NCBI GenBank assembly: GCA_014925825.1
Contig: JACGCK010000100.1
Span: 107,514-171,513, forward strand
From: Pholiota molesta
Taxonomy: Eukaryota > Basidiomycota > Agaricomycetes > Agaricales > Strophariaceae
Direction: 5' to 3'
DNA length: 64,000 bases
A program made the translations under genes and the position numbers. Shown in pieces: positions 10,456 to 23,385 of the stretch; position 1 is the stretch's first letter, and each line of letters opens with the position of its first letter. The notes under the pieces are model-generated. The model worked only from the letters and a program-made list of their open reading frames with translations. It was not told the DNA's origin and did no database searches.

Positions 10456-11894
10456 CAATGCTGCAACCCAACACGTTCCTCTCGCATATGGGTAGAACTC
10501 TGGGCGTTATGAAGACGCAGTCAGAACGAATTCTCGGCTCTTGAAAGTGTCCGATGTGCTTCATCAGAGGGCAAATCAGAAAAGACTAGGAATGGATTCA
10601 TTCAGAATTCAATGAGGGAGACCCAAGGGAAGCATCCGTCGATGCTCGATAGCCAAGGTCAGCATCATCCCGAGTTACTGTAGTCAATGCGTCAAGATCG
10701 CAAAGTGTGCGTCATATTCCAGGGAAAAATAAAATCTACGATGGTCAGTATATCCTCTTTAGATAGGTCTCTTTCAAAGAGAAATGGTTTCGTACCGGTT
10801 ACCCTCGGTCCCTCGACTGACATCCAAGCCCGATCATTTGTTTTCGCCCTTCGGAAGTCGTGGGATGAATCGACGAAGCTTGAGCGTGAGCGCTTGGGCT
10901 TCTACGTGATCGTAGCGTAAGTTGGGGATTTATCGATACCAATTAGGTGCTGGCGGTGTGCTGCGCTGACCTGCGTAAAGGATGCTTGTCGCGAGTCGTC
11001 GTCGTGGCAGCTGAAGTATATTTGTTAGGATTAGAGATGCCTGCCAAACATCGGCACGACTCGGAGGTTCGTGCTCCTCCTGTGCTCCTCCATCTTGTCA
11101 TTCAACAGCTTCACCTTCCTCGTTATGAACCGCCAGCCTGTGCCTTCTGCTCTTTTTTCGCGCTATTGAGATCAACTACATTGTCTGTTATATGTATCCC
11201 CGTTCATCGTTCCAACTGTTTATCCTCTATCATTGCTCCATCGACGTATTATACAACGCAACACGGAAACCAAAATGGATCGACCATCGATGTGAAATAT
11301 ACTGGCCGTCGCTCTATGTCCGTCAGCCTTAGCTCGTGTCGAGACAAGGTGTTATCTCTCGAGGAGAATGTTCGAGGTGAGTACCTTCACTTGTCGTATT
11401 CGTCCGCTTCTCAGGCTGATTTGTACGGGTTCACAGGAGTACCCGTTGATTGTTTAGCAGTGACTATTTTAGAGGACGCCTCATGACGACTCCGTTGGAA
11501 TTACTGGCGTAATACACCTTGCTACTTAATACCGCAAATTCCAACTTGTTAAATACTACACGTCTACTGCACGCTACTCCATGCCATCCTTTGACGTACG
11601 TTCTCTCTCTGCATCCCATGTACCGACCTCACAACTGCACTCTTTGAAGGTTCTCTCCGCGTTCCAGCGCTTCAGTATTTACTAGACAACCCGCCTGTCT
11701 GGACAACATGCCTGTCGAACTACGGGATGACGCTACGACTCCGCCACGCCTCCGCCACGCGAAACGATCGCTTGCATCGGTACTCTACCCCTGCAGCCTT
11801 CGCTGACACCAAATCTCGCGCTCGGATTTCCCTTCCTTCTCGTGTATATCTCCTTGTGGTCTTTGTCGGTGGTTGGCTGCTCGGACGGTGGCAC
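10456..11894. other. Gene-poor region with one possible two-exon remnant
   Basis: Around 11270-11486 a frame ending SLEENVRG joins across a 60 nt GT..AG intron (donor near 11377) to VPVDCLAVTILEDAS and a stop at 11486. The upstream start is unclear. The rest (10687-10920, 11500-11890) shows only short frames. Confidence 0.3.
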
Positions 11895-13060
11895 TTATCT
11901 CTCCAGCTCCATTCTTCCGGCCAGCGCCGAACGCGCACCACCACTAACCATACGGCGCCCCGTGTATCCAGTAAGCACTGTCGCGCTTTCACGATGGACG
12001 CCGTCCCTCCGTCTGGGTTTCCCTGTATGAGTGGCCCTGTTCTCGCCTTCTTCAGGCTGAAGCAAATTGTCACCTGACTCTATCAAGGGAGTTGTCCGCA
12101 AATGTTTACCTTCGACTCGGGCTCGATTGAGGATCTTGATTCTCAACGACGTATTCATCGGAGTGGGGTAGTTTGCCTGCTCTGGTGTCCGGGTCGAACA
12201 TAATATGTTTGTCCTGTAACCCCCTTTCATAAGAACAGGGAGTTTTTGCTTGCTGGTCCGGTAGAAGACGCCGTTCGTCTGGCAGGCAAGCTATACATTA
12301 CATCTGTTTGGCGTGGACCAGCGCGAAGGTGTTCGACGATGACGATTTGGCTCGTCGACGCGGGTGCCCGCGTTTTATTCAGGGGGCACTTTCACATTTC
12401 TTATATTTCACAGGCGCCTGCTTCATGTCTTGTTTTTCCTGTGCGACCAGCCCAGACTGTTCTCGCTTTTTTCTGACTGCATGCAAAATGTCAGATAGCT
12501 CTATCGCCAGGGAGTTGTCCGCAAAACAAATTACCTTCGACCCGAGCGCGGTTGAGGATCTTGATTCTCAACGACGTGTGCGTCGGAGCGGGGTCATTTG
12601 TCCGCTCTGGTGTCCGGGTCAAACGTAAATCTTGGTGTCATGGAACTCCCTCCCGTAAGAGGCAGTCGATATTGCAGGTCCCGTTGAAGACGCCTCGTTT
12701 ATTCGGGCTGGTATCTCATACATGGGAATTGATCGATGTGGATTAGTGCGGTGTTCTCGCGCTGCTTGATCTCACTTACCAGCGGTGTCCGGGCGATAGG
12801 TTTCAATTACGTCGTCGACGCTATTGGTCGGGCCCCGAATCAGGATTCTCTGGTGTTGCCATCCTGTGTTTCCGGCGGGTAGGGCCGGAATGGAGTGGCG
12901 GGCAGCGACATTCCTGTGGCAAGGGTAAGTAAGAGTTATCTCTGAGTGTTTTCGGTTGTAAACTCACCAACGACCGGCGCAGTGCACCTACCTACCCACA
13001 AAGTCATCCGATCGTGACGGCGCCAACAGCAATGTAGCCAGCGATCCGGGGATCGCGTCA
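11895..13060 (-). pseudogene. Decayed tandem copy (far) of the 15948-17802 gene
   Basis: Segments correspond to exons of the intact gene at 15948-17802. Two exon-8-like blocks lie at 12040-12205 and 12459-12627, and an exon-7-like block at 12737-12935. The exon-7 block keeps the donor and acceptor positions and the MSLPATPFRPYP-like start, but then shifts frame and hits a stop (GNTRES then TGA). It forms one unit of a roughly 2.1 kb tandem array. Confidence 0.7.
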
Positions 13061-13949
13061 ACGGAGGGGTTCGATGACAATTAGACGTCTCTCAAAAGGT
13101 TGAATTGAGCTATGTTTACCTTCAGCTTTGTGTTGCTTGGTATATTATCAGCGACGAAGGCATCAAAGTCGCACTTTTTCCGCCGGATAGAGCCTCGCAG
13201 TGTGTCAAAGACCAGTGATTCTGCGATAAATACTTACGACCTCTAGGGATATGACATCTGGCGCTCAACGCGCAGACGCATTTGGTGTCATAGTGCTGTG
13301 TATAACGGATGCGGCTGTGATGTGGACTGTCAGGCCCGCCGTGTACACTGCATGGTAAATTGGTACACGTGGAGGTACGATGGAGGTGCGACTAGGTTGT
13401 CGATGGTGGAAAATCAAAATGGATTTGGGGTCACAAGGTGGTTATGGAAGCTTCATTATCTATCCTCAAGATTTTACTTCATCCGTAATATTACTGTACA
13501 TCGTATCGTAAATTCGAAGATACATTCGATATATTATGTACACATGGCTGGGATGTTTGCTACGTAGGAGATATAGAAGATTTGCTACATAGTACTTCGG
13601 ACGAGAAGATGATTGTTCAGACTGCGCTGCAAGCACCGTAGCCAAGTTCAACTTGCAGATTCGAACTTCTAAAGGGGCAGATACAAGGCAGATACCGGAG
13701 ACATTATGCGCAACGACGATGTCAGCCAATTTCAAACTCCGCTCGTCGTTGTTTCAATCGACTGATCCCCCAACACTCTCCCATGAACATAACCCAATGC
13801 CATTGCCTCTCACGACAGCCCCCACCCCTGCCCACAGCGATGACCCACAGTCTGAAGGGAAGCCCCATAGTGCGGGAGGTCCATCAGGTGCGCAGCAGTG
13901 CGCTCCCATTTCGCCCTCTACTAACCCTTTCAAGTTCTGGTCATAGCTT
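13061..13949. other. Spacer between tandem pseudogene copies
   Basis: About 900 bp without similarity to the tandem unit that I can see. Open frames at 13298-13567 (plus) and 13466-13735 (minus) have no recognisable content. Confidence 0.4.
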
Positions 13950-15100
13950 AGGCGTGCGCCGTGCCCCTCCTCTCACCCAATATGTCGCATCGCAAACGAA
14001 AGTCTGCGACCCCGCGGGTCCTGTGGACGAGGCTGGGCGATGGCCATGGCGATCGTCATCGACGAGCCGACAACCTCATTGGGGACCATCGGTGTGGGCC
14101 GCCGCGTTTATTCGGTGGGCGCTTTGACGCTTTCTGAACGGGCGCCCCTCCCCTTTGTGAGCGGCCCTTTTCTCGCCTTCTTCGGGCTGCATGCAAATGA
14201 TCAGATAGCTCAATCACCAGGGGATCGTCCCTACAAAAATACCGTCGACTCGAGCTCTGAGAATCTTGATTTTCAACGACGCATTCGTTGGAGTGGGGAG
14301 TGGGGTCGTTTCGGGGTCACACATATTTTCTTGTCGTGTCAACTCCCTCTCGTAAGCGGAAGTCGATGTTGCTGGTCGCATTCGAGTGGGGAGTAGGGTC
14401 GGCTGGTCCGGTAGAAGACGTCGTTCATCTGGCAGGCATCTCAAACATGACATGTGGACCAGCGCGAATGTGTCTAACGATGACGATGTGGATCGTCGAC
14501 GCGGGCGCCGCGTTTCATTCGAGAAGCACTTTCGCATTTGTTATGTTTCACAGGCGCCCTGCTTCTCGCGGCCCTGCTCTCGTCTTCTTCTGGCTGCGTT
14601 CACAATGTCAGATAGCTCTACCGCCAGGGAATTGTTCGCAAAATTTACCTTCAACTCGAGCTCGGTTGAGAATCATGATTCTCAGCGACGTATTCGTCAG
14701 AGTGAGGTCGTTTGCCCGCTCTGGTGGTCGGGTCAAACGTGAAGTCTTTGATTATCAACTCCCTCCCATAAGCGGAAGTCGACATTGCATGTCTCATTCA
14801 TAGGGGCTGGTATATCGTACATGGGAGCTACATGATGTGGATTTGCGCGAAGGGCTCTCGCACTGCTTGATCTCATTTACCAGTGGTGTTTTGGCGATAG
14901 ATTTGAACCATGGGGTCGAAACTCTTTGTCGGGCCCCATTGAGATTCTCCGTTGTTACCATCGTGGGCAAGGGCCTCGTTCTCGGTGGGTCAGGGCTGGA
15001 ACGGAGTGGCAGGCAGCGACAGATCCGTGGCAGGGGTAAGCAAGAATTGTCTTCCAACGGCCGGTGCAGTGCACCTACCTCGCGCAGTCAGTACTCAAGC
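13950..15100 (-). pseudogene. Decayed tandem copy (near) of the 15948-17802 gene
   Basis: Exon-8-like blocks at 14170-14320 and 14570-14745 and an exon-7-like block at 14836-15043 match the intact gene. The exon-7 block reads DLSLPATPFQP and then a TGA stop where the intact copy has a codon. The upstream donor is damaged (GAAG in place of GTGAG/GTAAG). It has the same internal order as the copy at 11.9-13.1 kb, which suggests both come from one pre-existing two-exon-8 version. Confidence 0.75.
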
Positions 15101-15947
15101 TTAGAACTTGCTAACAGCGCTTCGTAATATTCTCGTCCCTCTCGTCAAGATGGCTGTACCGAACCAGAAAGGTCAATTGTTCTCTTTTCTTTGCGTATGT
15201 AACATGAATCTGACGCACTCTGATAGATCTGCACTGAGTTTTGTTGGGGTCTGCCGGAGGACTTCCTCGTTTCGCTGCAGCCTCAGGGAATACATAGCTG
15301 GCATCGTTCGGGCTCAGTCTCCGTCAGCGAGGCCATTTTTGGGATGTATTAAATTGATTGTTCCATCTTGTATAGTGATATATCTGGATCGTGGAAGGAT
15401 AGAGCAGAAATTGAACTCGCATTAGCATGAAAGTGGTACACGAGTTTTGGCAGCTTACAGGTATCGAGAAACAGCGGAAGGCGAAACGAGAACGAGTTGG
15501 AAGGCGCACATGAATGCAAGTCGTGTTCAACGAATACATTCCCTCCACCGAATAAGAGCGGCTACCGACTTGCGTCCTGACGTTCTCGTGTAGAGCTCGG
15601 ATGACGTTGGATTCACCCAGACCGCAGTAGCACATGTGTTAGGATTAAAGATATGTATCGTCCAAATATCAGTTCATGTTTTGACAGATCACTAGATCAC
15701 TCCGGCCCGCCTACACGATGTGAAAATCGATTGCAATCTCCGACACCTGCGCGATACCCATTCTGACCTCGTACCGCCAAAGGGTCTGAGATGAACGACA
15801 TCCATGGTGAGTAGCTCTCCGAATTTCATACTATTCCCTATCCTTGAATCATATCTTCAGTACAGAATGTCCTTTTCAAATACAGTGTCTGATCATCTAT
15901 CTATCTGAGGGCCGTATTGACACAGGAGCGGCGGAAATCCGGGGGAT
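15101..15947. other. Spacer downstream of the intact tandem gene
   Basis: A plus frame at 15108-15425 and a minus frame at 15324-15635 overlap with no recognisable motif. Nothing is supported. Confidence 0.35.
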
Positions 15948-17802
15948 CTACTCCGCCTCGACGTCTGGATCTCCATCCTCTTCGTCTTCTTGCTCTGAAT
16001 CATCCTCGAACTGTCCTTGTTCTACAACTTTCCACCTGTATGCACGTGGCAGCTTCAAAGTCGATCGCACAGTGCCTTCGGGGGGAGGCGGCGTGTGCTC
16101 GCGGATATGGGCGATGATCGGGTCGACGAACGCAGTGAATGCCGGCAAGGGGGGCGACGGCGACGGCGATGGCGAGCGCGACGATGGCGATGTGGATGGG
16201 CTATCCGTGTGGGCGCCGCCTCTATCCAAGGGGCACGCTTTCTGGACGGGCGCCATCTTTGCATTTTGGTTCCCCTCCGTGAGCGGCCCGTTTCTTGCCT
16301 TCTTCGAGCTGCGTGCAGATGGTCAGAAGGCTCTATTGCCAGGGGGTTGTCTGCAAAATTTTACCTTCGACTTGAGCTTGATTGAGGAATTTGATCCTCA
16401 ACGACGTATGCGTCGGAGTGGGGTCGTTTTCCCGCTCTGGTGTCCGGGTCAAACGCATCATTTTGTCTTGTCAACTCCCTTTCGTAAGAGGCAGTAGACG
16501 TTGCTGGTCCCGTTGAAGACGTCCCAATTAATGGGGCTCGTGTCTCATCAATGAGATCTGCTTGATGTGGATTAGCATGAAGGCATTCTCGCACTGCTTG
16601 ATCTCACTTACAAGTGGTGTTCGGGCGATAGGTTTGATTCACGGGGTCGAAGCTGTTTGTGAGGCCCCATCCAGATCCTCTGTTGTTGCCATTATGTGCG
16701 AGGGCCTCGTTCTCGGTGGGGTAGGGCTGGAACGGAGTGCCAGGCCGCGACAGATCTGTGGCACGGGTAAGCAAGAGTTCTCCTTGAATGTTTCCGGTGT
16801 AAACTCACCAACAGGTGGCGCAGTGAAGGCCATGCCTCTCCCGTCCTCTCGCGTGAGAAGCGGAGGGAATAAATGCGTTGCCGTTTTTTGCGCGCCTATT
16901 CCGCCGACAGAATCGGTGAGCATTGTCCGAAATCTATCTGATCTCCTCACGTACCAGGCCCTGCAGCTCCAAAGTCAAGGTTGGTATTCTGGCGATAAGT
17001 GTGAATCACATCGTCAATGCTGTTTGGCCTGCCCCGATGATACTTTTCATCGTTGTCACGGTACACAAAGGCATTGTTCTCGGTAGGGGATGGCTGGAAT
17101 GGAGTGGCCGGCAATGATATATCTGTGGCAGTGGTAAGCAAGAGTTATATTTGACCATTTCTGGGGTAAACTTACCAACGCCCGGTGCAGTGATAGCCCC
17201 TCCCTCTCCCCCGTTATCTCCTGTGAGACTAGGAAATGAAGGGAACGAATATTCCGCGGGTCCTTGCGCGCCTGTTCGGGCGATAGACTCGGTCAGCATT
17301 GTCCAAAATTCGTCTAATCTCTTCATGTACCTGTCTCTGCAGCTTCTTTGTTCAAAGCCTCATATGTCGTTAGCCCACCATCGTACAGTTTCATTCTGAT
17401 GCCTGAAAACGGTGCAGGACTTCTCGAAACTTGCTGCTGGCCGAGGTAGTCCCTGGATAACTGCGGCGCAGGAGCTATTTTATCGTAAGATCAGCATGTA
17501 TTCGATATTCGGTATACAGCGCACTGACCATAGAGCTCAGGTAACTCTTGTCGGATCTCCCTCTCTTCGCCGTCTGCGGGCCAGCCCCAGCCAGGGGGAC
17601 TCGTATCGGGTCCCGCAGTGCGTCTTCTCAGCGAATCTGTATCAAATAACAACAAAAATTAGTTACACATGTCCGACTTGGAAAGGTGAAATATGAAAAT
17701 ACCTTGTTCGATCGGCCTGTCCATCCGATATTCGTCACTCTCATGAGAGAAGCGGCGACTTGTAGAATCGACCCTTGCAGTTCTGTTGTGATATGATGAC
17801 AT
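15948..17802 (-). CDS. Nine-exon protein of unknown family, 467 aa, with duplicated exon pair
   Basis: Exons (high to low): 17703..17802, 17529..17636, 17331..17474, 17176..17271, 16955..17122, 16809..16895, 16612..16755, 16365..16560 and 15948..16308. The 1,404 coding bases stay in phase throughout, and the eight introns are 51-66 nt. The start is MSSYHNRTARVDSTSRR. Residues about 118-205 and 206-282 are two versions of one exon pair. Both begin GAQ, share TAP(G/P)V before the intron and D(I/L)S.P.TPFQP.PTEN after it, and end with (T)YR(Q/P)NT. The C-terminus has a Pro/Ser-rich run and an acidic tail (DDSEQEDEEDGDPDVEAE). The protein is probably largely disordered; no catalytic motif, signal peptide or membrane segment is seen. 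Two decayed copies lie downstream. Confidence 0.85.
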
Positions 17803-19070
17803 CTCTTGAGAGGGTGCGTTTCCGTGAGTTTGAGATGAATGGGAGGGCGAAAGTGAGAACGTAGAAAATTGATGATACTACCGCAACAATAAACAACCCT
17901 TATACTATCAGAGAAAGCCTCATGGCAGCCCATCAACAACGCCACAAAGCCTCTCATCTACCTGCTGTTTCTTTTCGGTTTCATTGACTCGAGATCTGTG
18001 GGAGAGAGCAGTTAATTGTTTCCTATTATGGACTGCGCTTGGAAGTTGCGCCAAAAGCCGGGCAATGAGTGGCTTTCAAGCGCACTGATTCAAATTCAAT
18101 AGTACGCAGACAACACACACTCCACTCGTGCTCGGCTGAGGACAAGAAGTTGTGTACCCTGTATATAAATCAGATCATCTGTCATTGTCCAGCGTCTAGA
18201 ATGTGTACCATTAATTTCTTAAAAACACGTTGCGCTACATATATGTCGTACATTACAATGTCGTAAACTGACTGATACCAGTTGGACACATATCCTAGAT
18301 TGGGCTATTACGGATGTCGAAAGATGGACTTTAAGAGAGATCCGTAATTACACATTTACTAGTAGTTAGACTCTTTCAAATGAGCTCATAACGTCGCTTG
18401 CAAGACTACTGCAAAGAGGAACAATGGAGTAAGATAGAAGCAGTACATGCTAAGCGAGGATGACCAGACCAGGGCCTTGTGAACGACTTTCAACAAATTA
18501 ACCGGCTGATTCACACCTCCACGGTCCTTCGTTCGATGGGATTCGGCAACTTTTTAGTGTAATTGTCAAAAGCAAGCTTTCAACGTTCAGTGGCGGTGGC
18601 CCGGCAACTAGCCTACACAGGAATACTCAAAGAATGTGTTGAGCGCTGAACGTGTGTGGTATAGATACAAGCTAAATGACAGCGAGCATCAACGCATTCC
18701 GCTGCGTGTTACACGCGTTCGTTAGCTTCAGAGACCATAGGACTTTCAAGACTAGTTGAATGAAAGCCGTCGAGGAGTCCAACTATATCCGTTTCAGCGA
18801 TGTCATAGAAGCGAACAGGCTCGAATTCCTATTTTTCATTTAACCTGAAATTCAAAAAAATTGTGTCGCGAACACTCACGGCGGGCCTCGTCGCCAATTG
18901 CAAATTCGCTCTCTCTCTAATCCACATCTCAATCCACCTCTATGTCCTCCTCGACGTAGTGACGTTTGATACTTCGCTCACGTCACCTAAGCAAAACAGA
19001 TCGGGCCACAGGTGCACCATGTATCTAATCGAGGTATGAGTTTAGATAGGCTTTCTGATAATCAACAGAC
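17803..19070. other. Intergenic, upstream of the minus-strand gene at 17802
   Basis: Contains the upstream region of the nine-exon gene. Short frames only (for example 18069-18266); no RNA gene or repeat recognised. Confidence 0.4.
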
Positions 19071-20380
19071 TTACTTGTGATAGGATCCCCAAGCTCCTGG
19101 TGTTCTACACATCCATCGAACCGGCCACCGCTTGCTTCGCATTCCACACCATCTTTTCCCCACAAATCGTTCAAGCCATACGCCTACCCACCGTGGATCT
19201 GCGTTTCGAGAGGCATGGATATATGAAGAGTGTTCAGGTCTTCCAGGTGCAAGAGGGAGGCAGCCGAGAAATAGTTGGAAGGCTGCGATTGAACGAATTC
19301 TGATGAATGGAGTGGGCAAGCGTAGAATAGAAGTAACAGTAAGTTCCTTACTCGAACGCCTTCGGCGAAATAAAACATACCTGATAAATGCTTCATAAAG
19401 ATTTCCGTACCATGAACGACTTGATAACGAAATACGGGGATTGGAAAGCCCTAATAACCATCAGATAGATATCTTTCGAAGTCAAAAGGGCCGTACCCAG
19501 GTCCTCAGTTCGACCGCGGGCGCGGTATCCAAACACTCCAAGTTTGGCGAGGATATTTTGCTAAAAGCAGGCGCTATCCCAAGTACGGGTCGTGTAGAAG
19601 AAAAATGAACACATACTACCGAGATCCTGATTTGGACGACACTTTGTTGTCAACTTCTACATATCGACGCGTCCAACCCCGACCACAGGGACTTCTGTTC
19701 AGCAGAGTAGAGCGAGTCAGGAAAAGGCTCTGGTAAATTCTTGATCGCGGGATGGGTGTGGTGTCGTCTGATTGTGGAAACCACGTTCGGGCAGTAAACG
19801 TCGATGATGAGCTGTCTAGGGTGCTCCTTTCGCAAACTCGGTCCATAAAGCCCTTTGATTTTGACCGTATGTTGCAAAAGTGTCACCACAATCATTCGAA
19901 GACGAAGGGCAGTGCGCGTCGACAAAAGTAAGACTCTCGAGCTAGAGATAGTATCATAGAAGCTGGAAAGGACAAATTATCGTCAGATAGGTCTCTGTCG
20001 CCGTCAAATGTGTCGTACCTAGCCCTCGAGACCCCAATGCCCAACGCTCAACTCCAACTGCCAGCACCAGCTCAGCGTTGTTCATAATCAAAAGCCGCAG
20101 GTTTTGAGGAGCTGATGGAAGAAACTTCAATCGATGCCAGCAGATGCATTGCTATCCATTGGTCGCGTAGAGATGTAGAATTAGGATGAATGACGGCGAA
20201 AGCCAAGCGAGAGCCAACGCGCTCAGCCTCAGCTTGTGGACATTCGTTAGGGTCGGAGGCTGCTGCAAAATAGCGGCTGCGCGAATTTGATGGCGCCACT
20301 TTTCGTTATGAAGCTCGAATTCAATATTGTGCTGTGATTGTGGCATTGGCCATCTTCGCGAGTCGTTGGCGATTGTCACC
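19071..20380 (-). pseudogene. LRR/F-box-like gene remnants, two diverged segments
   Basis: The best exon runs 19962 to 19650 (FYDTISSSRVLLLSTRTAL, then CPNVVSTIRRHHTHPAIK and a stop). It is preceded by a GT..AG intron with a CTGAC branch site. A second segment at about 19184-19600 repeats the same intron position and then encodes LLHLEDLNTLHISM, an LRR-like step. A further segment (20152-20379) reads TLTNVHKLRLSALAL. The pieces resemble basidiomycete F-box/LRR proteins but do not assemble into one frame, so I call them relics. A third relative is at 22.6-23.2 kb. Confidence 0.4.
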
Positions 20381-20607
20381 GAATAGAGTACTAGGTATTT
20401 CTTCTAGATGCTAGGCTGATTGTTGCATGTGGGTATATGAATTTGTATATTTGGATTTCGGAGTCGGAATAATAGAAACAAATCACATCTAGTACTTATA
20501 TCAAATCTATGAATCTATTTTCCACCCAACCGTCACAACTTTGGACCTTCGCAAGGCTTCAAGCTCTCAAGGCAGTTTGAGTACCCAGTACTCGACACTC
20601 AGTATTC

Positions 20608-21890
20608 ATGTCCGTCCTAGCAACTGGAATTTCCAATGCGCCTACCGAGATTCTCGAAAAGATCCTGGACTTCCTACATGATGATCACGCAGCGCTCTAC
20701 GCAGCCAGCCTCGTCAGCCGCGCATGGGTCTCTCGACCACGCTATCATCTCTTCGGCCAAATCGTGCTCCATGAATACGTCGTGCCGGACACCTCGGGAG
20801 CCTTCATCGAAACACATGTTACCTCCTTTCTTGCACTTGCCCGCTCCGAGCATTGCACTATCATCCGTGCTATCCGACGCCTCATCCTTATGATCTTGTC
20901 CCCAGAATTGCTCCAGGACGTCATCGACAGCTTGGTGCACTCCGATGCAGTGCCTACCCAAATCATGTATAACCACATCAACTCCGCCTCTGTATCCTGG
21001 AATGGGCGGACCTTTCACAGTGTCCACGACTTCACTTTCAACATGGAACGGCGTGAATTCAACGACGCAGCGTGGCATCTCGTCTCGTCCTTTCCAAGCC
21101 TGCGCACTCTCGCTCTATACACCAAATCTAACACCACCGTGACCCTGCCCCGAGATATGCCCGGAGCATCTTTCCACAGCCTTCGAACGCTTCGTTTGCG
21201 GTTAGTCGCGTCCGAAGAGCTGCTGCATTGGCTGAAGGACATCGATGGATCCCGTTTTGCCTTGGAGACGTTCGATCTTCGGATGATCCGCTCCTGCCAT
21301 AGAGGTTGGGGTCCAGTCAAGGCACTGAACGCATTCCTCAAGGGTGTGTCCGGTACACTGAAGCACCTGAGTCTTGGCATAGACATAGAAGTTTTCGGTT
21401 TAGACCCGAAGTCATCGATTATGGGTACGCCTTTCTCTTATTCCATAATACTTGGTGACTGAGTCGGTTGTTGTGAACAGGAGGGCCAATAGACCTCAGC
21501 TCCTTGGTTCATCTCTCCTCCTTGTTCCTTAGGACTCACGACATGCGTGCAGTCTGCGACTCCCTTGCATCCCTGACCTCTCCTGCCTTGGAGGTTTTGA
21601 CTATACACACGTTATCTTGGACAGACGTTTTCAACTCGGTCGAAGAATGCGATTGCAGTCAGACCCTGCTTTTCAAGCGCTTTGCAACGATTTTGGAGGA
21701 AAAACCACTGACGGGGTCCAAAAGATTGGAAGTCAACATGGACGAAGGGTTAGACGTGGGTGCCGTACTAGAAGCGTTGAAGTGTTGTAACACCAGAGGG
21801 TCCACGAGATTTTTCTGCGATTGGGACGATCATTTTCAAGAGAGTTCACTAGGCACAATTGCACACCTCTTGCCTACTCACGAACTTTAG
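20608..21890 (+). CDS. F-box protein, two exons, 408 aa
   Basis: Exons 20608..21424 and 21481..21890 join in phase (G|GA) over a 56 nt intron and give a full frame to the TAG at 21890. Residues about 10-50 (NAPTEILEKILDFLHDDHAA, LVSRAWVSRPRYHLF) fit the F-box, which binds SKP1 in SCF ubiquitin ligases. The rest has leucine-rich segments (SFPSLRTLALYT, SFHSLRTLRLRL, LVHLSSLFLRTHDM), as in the large expanded F-box families of mushrooms, and would bind the substrate. It sits between related relics on the opposite strand. The substrate is unknown. Confidence 0.85.
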
Positions 21891-21899
21891 CGCGCTCAA

Positions 21900-22343
21900 A
21901 ATTTGCCACCTGTATATAATTTACATTTGCTATATACCCATCATTTTCCGATATGTCCGTATCTTGGCCTTCATCAGCACCATCCTGCACCCCCCCAACG
22001 ACGGTGGCGGCAGCACAACGCCCGAATATGAACGCGCCAAACCCAACAGCGAGTAAATCCTGCCACACGATAACCGCGGGTGCGCCTCCTGGGTACGAGT
22101 TGTGGCGCATGCAGCGCCCGAAAGAGCAGTACCCACTCGTAGACGCTTCCAAGGAGGTCTCGCCGATTAGCTACAAGGCCGACTCGATTCCCGGGTCGAA
22201 TTCAGCAGATTCTAAGCCCCGTCGAGGCCGCAGATGTCGCGATGGACACTTGCGAGATCGTTACTTTCTTCATGGAAGGCAGACACGAGTGCGCCAGTGG
22301 CCGCGACGACGATGAGAGTGATAATCAATTTGGAGAAGTGCAT
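21900..22343 (-). pseudogene. Broken small secreted protein gene
   Basis: ATG at 22343 opens a convincing signal peptide (MHFSKLIITLIVVAATGAL, then VSAF) followed by about 20 residues and a stop at 22212. Downstream on the same strand a different frame is open: TSGYCSFGRCMRHNSYPGG, then a hydrophobic VIVWQDLLAVGFGAFIFGR, then an Asp/Glu-rich tail. The signal peptide and the Cys-containing part look like one gene split by a frameshift. A short intron that I missed is possible but no good donor is seen. Confidence 0.45.
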
Positions 22344-22639
22344 TCTTCTGCGCGTAATCTAAAGCGTAGTCAGCTCAAATGAACTTTTCTATCACTGCGC
22401 AGGGATCACAGAAGAGCGCACCTGATCCGCGAGACTTCGATAAAGTGGTGATTTTCCATTTCAATTTTTGTGATACTTTTACACTCGTTAATTGTTTTGT
22501 CTGTTCAGGTATCAATGACCGGGGATGGTGTCAATGATACAACACCTAACATGAAGGCTTTGAAGAGGTCAATTCTCAATGAAAGCCATGACATCTGAAC
22601 AAAGACCTTGGGCCACAGATGGTCAAAAATGACCGTCAT
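22344..22639. other. Intergenic
   Basis: No gene or repeat recognised. Confidence 0.4.
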
Positions 22640-23190
22640 TGAATTGCCACCACCATCATTCGGAGACGAAGAGCCGCTCTCATCGAAAACGATAAGCCCA
22701 GTAACCTGGAACTGGTAAGAAAGGGGTTCGTAATGGGATCATTATCGTTAGACAGGTATTGTTTGGTGAAAAATGCATCGCACCTAGTCCTCAAAGCCTA
22801 GGCATCCGGGCGTCCTCCGTAATCCAAAGTTGCAAGTTTTGGGTCATGGAGGGGGTCTTCCAATGGCGGCGCGCTTTGCTAATCGCAGTGTATGTCATAA
22901 AATTTCGATGAACGACGGCAAGAGTTCAGCTGTCGACGTGCGTAATACCTGCGTTGGTTAGTATCGAAGACAGCGCCGATGATCGCTTCATGGAATTGTA
23001 CAACATCCAGAAAGGCAATGTCGGGCGTGGATTCACCAGCGGAGGTAGGAACTTGCACTGGTTCTCGTCGAGATTGAATACTGTCGAAAGAGCAGGAAGT
23101 ACATTCAGAACGAACGGCGACCAGTTGCGAAACATACCTAGAACTAAACCAGGCGACAGTCACCACCTAAAGCTTGTTGAGATACGACGT
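22640..23190 (-). pseudogene. Third LRR/F-box-like remnant
   Basis: Near 22655 the plus-strand word ATCATTCGGAGACGAAG matches ATCATTCGAAGACGAAG near 19890, and the intron just beside it is at the same place (donor near 22783, acceptor near 22713). Further upstream on the minus strand NVLPALSTVFNLDENQCKF is leucine-rich. Frames do not connect. Confidence 0.35.
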
Positions 23191-23280
23191 TACCATGAAT
23201 CGGACTCAGGAATATTACTTAGCTAATTAGATTATATAATCGTACAGTACATCACTAGGATTCTCGGTCAATGTCTCTCT

Positions 23281-23357
23281 AACATTGACACTTGAATCCT
23301 AGGTAAACCTTTATTCCCTCTTAATATATATCGAACATTGACACTTGAATCCTAGGT
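23281..23357. repeat. 24 bp direct repeat in the presumed Copia 5' LTR
   Basis: AACATTGACACTTGAATCCT plus AGGT occurs at 23281-23304 and 23334-23357 (period 53 bp). It lies just before the primer-binding-like site at 23386. The left LTR border cannot be fixed because no second LTR is in the window. Confidence 0.5.
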
Positions 23358-23385
23358 CTCCGCTCCTAAGCTACGCCCTCTAACA

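Larger units (their letters stand above)
12040..17150 (-). repeat. Roughly 2.1 kb segmental tandem array (one intact gene, two relics)
   Basis: The block starting with the word TTCTCGCCTTCTTC occurs at 12040, 12459, 14170, 14570 and 16285. The block GTGGATTAG..AGTGGC..GGGTAAG occurs at 12737, 14836, 16567 and (partial) 16979. Spacing between equivalent blocks is about 2,100-2,130 bp for the first two units. All copies point the same way. Confidence 0.85.
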
